From assembly GCF_905175375.1 (NCBI RefSeq), contig NZ_CAJIMS010000001.1, forward strand, positions 3,348,001 through 3,412,000: 64,000 bases of DNA, written 5' to 3'. This DNA is from Chryseobacterium aquaeductus (GTDB lineage Bacteria; Bacteroidota; Bacteroidia; Flavobacteriales; Weeksellaceae). The notes beneath the pieces were generated by a model, which was given only the letters and a program-made list of their open reading frames with translations, was not told the origin of the DNA and did not search any database. The position numbers and the translations under genes were made by a program. Numbering within the stretch: the stretch's first letter is position 1; every line of letters starts with the position of its first letter. Below, piece after piece: positions 63,154-64,000 of the stretch.

Positions 63154-64000
63154 ATGAAAAAACTTTTATTATTTTGTTTTTTAGCAGGTTACAGTGTTGC
63201 TTATTCGCAAAGCGAATTGGTTTTTATATATTTTAATGACAAGCCAAATAAAGCTGCATTTTATGCCAATCCTTTATCAGAATTAACTCAGAAAGCACTC
63301 AACAGACGTACGGCTTTAGGAATTCCTTTAAATGATCAAGATGCTCCTATCGAACAATCATTTATTCAAAATATTCAGAATTTAGGATTTATCGTTACAG
63401 ATTATTCAAAATGGTTGAATGGAGTTGCCGTAACAGCCAATCAGACTCAGGTAAATTTGATCAAAGCTCAACCTTTCGTACAATCGGTTGAAAGTTTTGC
63501 TAAAAATTCTTCCCTTGTTTTAAAAACTCAAAATACTAACAAGTGGGAAAGTTTTGAACAATCTCAAAAGATTTTAACAACATTTGATTATGGTTCCGGC
63601 TCGGCTCAAATTGACCAGATCAACCTACGCCCACTTCATCTTGCAGGATTTACCGGAACTGGTGTCACAATCGCAGTGATCGACACAGGTTTCCCAACCG
63701 TCAACACAGGTTCTGCATTTTCGAGATTGTGGACAAACAATAAAATTAAAGGCGGCTATGATTTTGTTGCGAAGAATACGAATATTTACGAACCGACTAT
63801 GAACAGTCACGGAACAGTTGTTTTGGGAGCAATTGGCGGATATATTCAGAATACTTTTGTAGGTTCGGCGCCTGATGCAGATTTTTATTTGTACCGAAGT
63901 GAAAACACTGCCGTAGAGATTCCCGAAGAGGAATTATATTGGATTGAAGCAGCAGAAGAAGCAGACAGAAAAGGTGTCGACATTATTACGGCATCTCTTG
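63154..64000 (+). CDS. Secreted subtilisin-like serine protease (3' end outside window)
   Basis: 282 codons are visible. Signal peptide MKKLLLFCFLAGYSVAYSQ; pro-region about 20-150; then the S8 catalytic domain with VTIAVIDTGFP (catalytic Asp, about 173) and NSHGTVVLGAIGG (catalytic His, about 226). The catalytic Ser lies beyond the window. It stands alone on the plus strand; a TATCTTTA -7-like box is at 63132-63139. The family in Flavobacteriia usually ends in a T9SS sorting domain, which cannot be seen here. Confidence 0.9.
   Translation, partial: MKKLLLFCFLAGYSVAYSQSELVFIYFNDKPNKAAFYANPLSELTQKALNRRTALGIPLNDQDAPIEQSFIQNIQNLGFIVTDYSKWLNGVAVTANQTQVNLIKAQPFVQSVESFAKNSSLVLKTQNTNKWESFEQSQKILTTFDYGSGSAQIDQINLRPLHLAGFTGTGVTIAVIDTGFPTVNTGSAFSRLWTNNKIKGGYDFVAKNTNIYEPTMNSHGTVVLGAIGGYIQNTFVGSAPDADFYLYRSENTAVEIPEEELYWIEAAEEADRKGVDIITASL

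Overview
The window is a chromosomal stretch of a low-GC Bacteroidota, most likely a Flavobacteriia of the Chryseobacterium/Weeksellaceae type. Evidence: AT-rich intergenic DNA, TAnnTTTG-type -7 promoter boxes instead of -35/-10 with Shine-Dalgarno sites, a fused SecDF, a type IX secretion sorting domain, a SusE/F-like lipoprotein and many FAQ/SQ-type signal peptides. No tRNA, rRNA, CRISPR array, prophage or replication origin was seen.

Layout. (1) 1-12751, minus strand: a beta-1,3-glucan (laminarin-like) locus. In transcription order: a TIM-barrel glycosidase fused to an outer-membrane beta-barrel, a multidomain surface lipoprotein, a GH16 lipoprotein, a GH94-like beta-1,3-glucan phosphorylase (GH149 type), a GH17 enzyme and a GH30 lipoprotein that runs off the left edge. 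There is no SusC/SusD pair in the window. (2) 13229-19473, minus: a pyrimidine operon pyrB-carA-(Y1 transposase)-carB. A good promoter, a 23-codon leader ORF and an intrinsic terminator precede pyrB, which looks like pyrBI-style attenuation. A run of short hairpins lies beside the transposase gene between carA and carB. (3) 19560-22092: an Lrp/AsnC regulator, a small lipoprotein, a decayed arginine-biosynthesis remnant (GNAT fused to the C-terminal half of argH, several indels) and a small zinc-ribbon/HTH protein. (4) 22351-33424, plus: an acetate/short-chain acid module of porin, MHS-family symporter, two small membrane proteins, an SSS-fused histidine kinase with a receiver-only partner (CrbS/CbrA-like), a PrpE-like synthetase, a GNAT and an Acs. 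(5) 33630-37521: a small protein, Rel/SpoT and NhaA. (6) 37546-46764: mostly housekeeping genes (YihY, RlmH, TrmL, TPR, PAP2, Tat, MFS, SecDF). (7) 46978-59845: a secreted PQQ-type sugar dehydrogenase, a membrane protein, HemN, a beta-propeller protein, an APC permease, a frameshifted PnuC, DapF, MltG and a TonB-dependent receptor. (8) 59899-64000: a cell-surface sugar cluster on the minus strand (DegT aminotransferase, membrane protein, GalE, cytidylyltransferase) and the start of a secreted subtilase.

How the parts work together. Secreted GH16/GH17/GH30 enzymes and the fusion would cut or remodel beta-glucan at the surface, and the cytosolic phosphorylase would yield glucose 1-phosphate. 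The acetate module pairs outer and inner membrane uptake with CoA activation and a carbon-sensing kinase. The pyrimidine operon would be tuned by UTP through transcription attenuation. The least explained items are the glycosidase-barrel fusion heading a SusCD-less locus, the pyrB leader peptide and attenuator, and the hairpin arrays in the carAB region.
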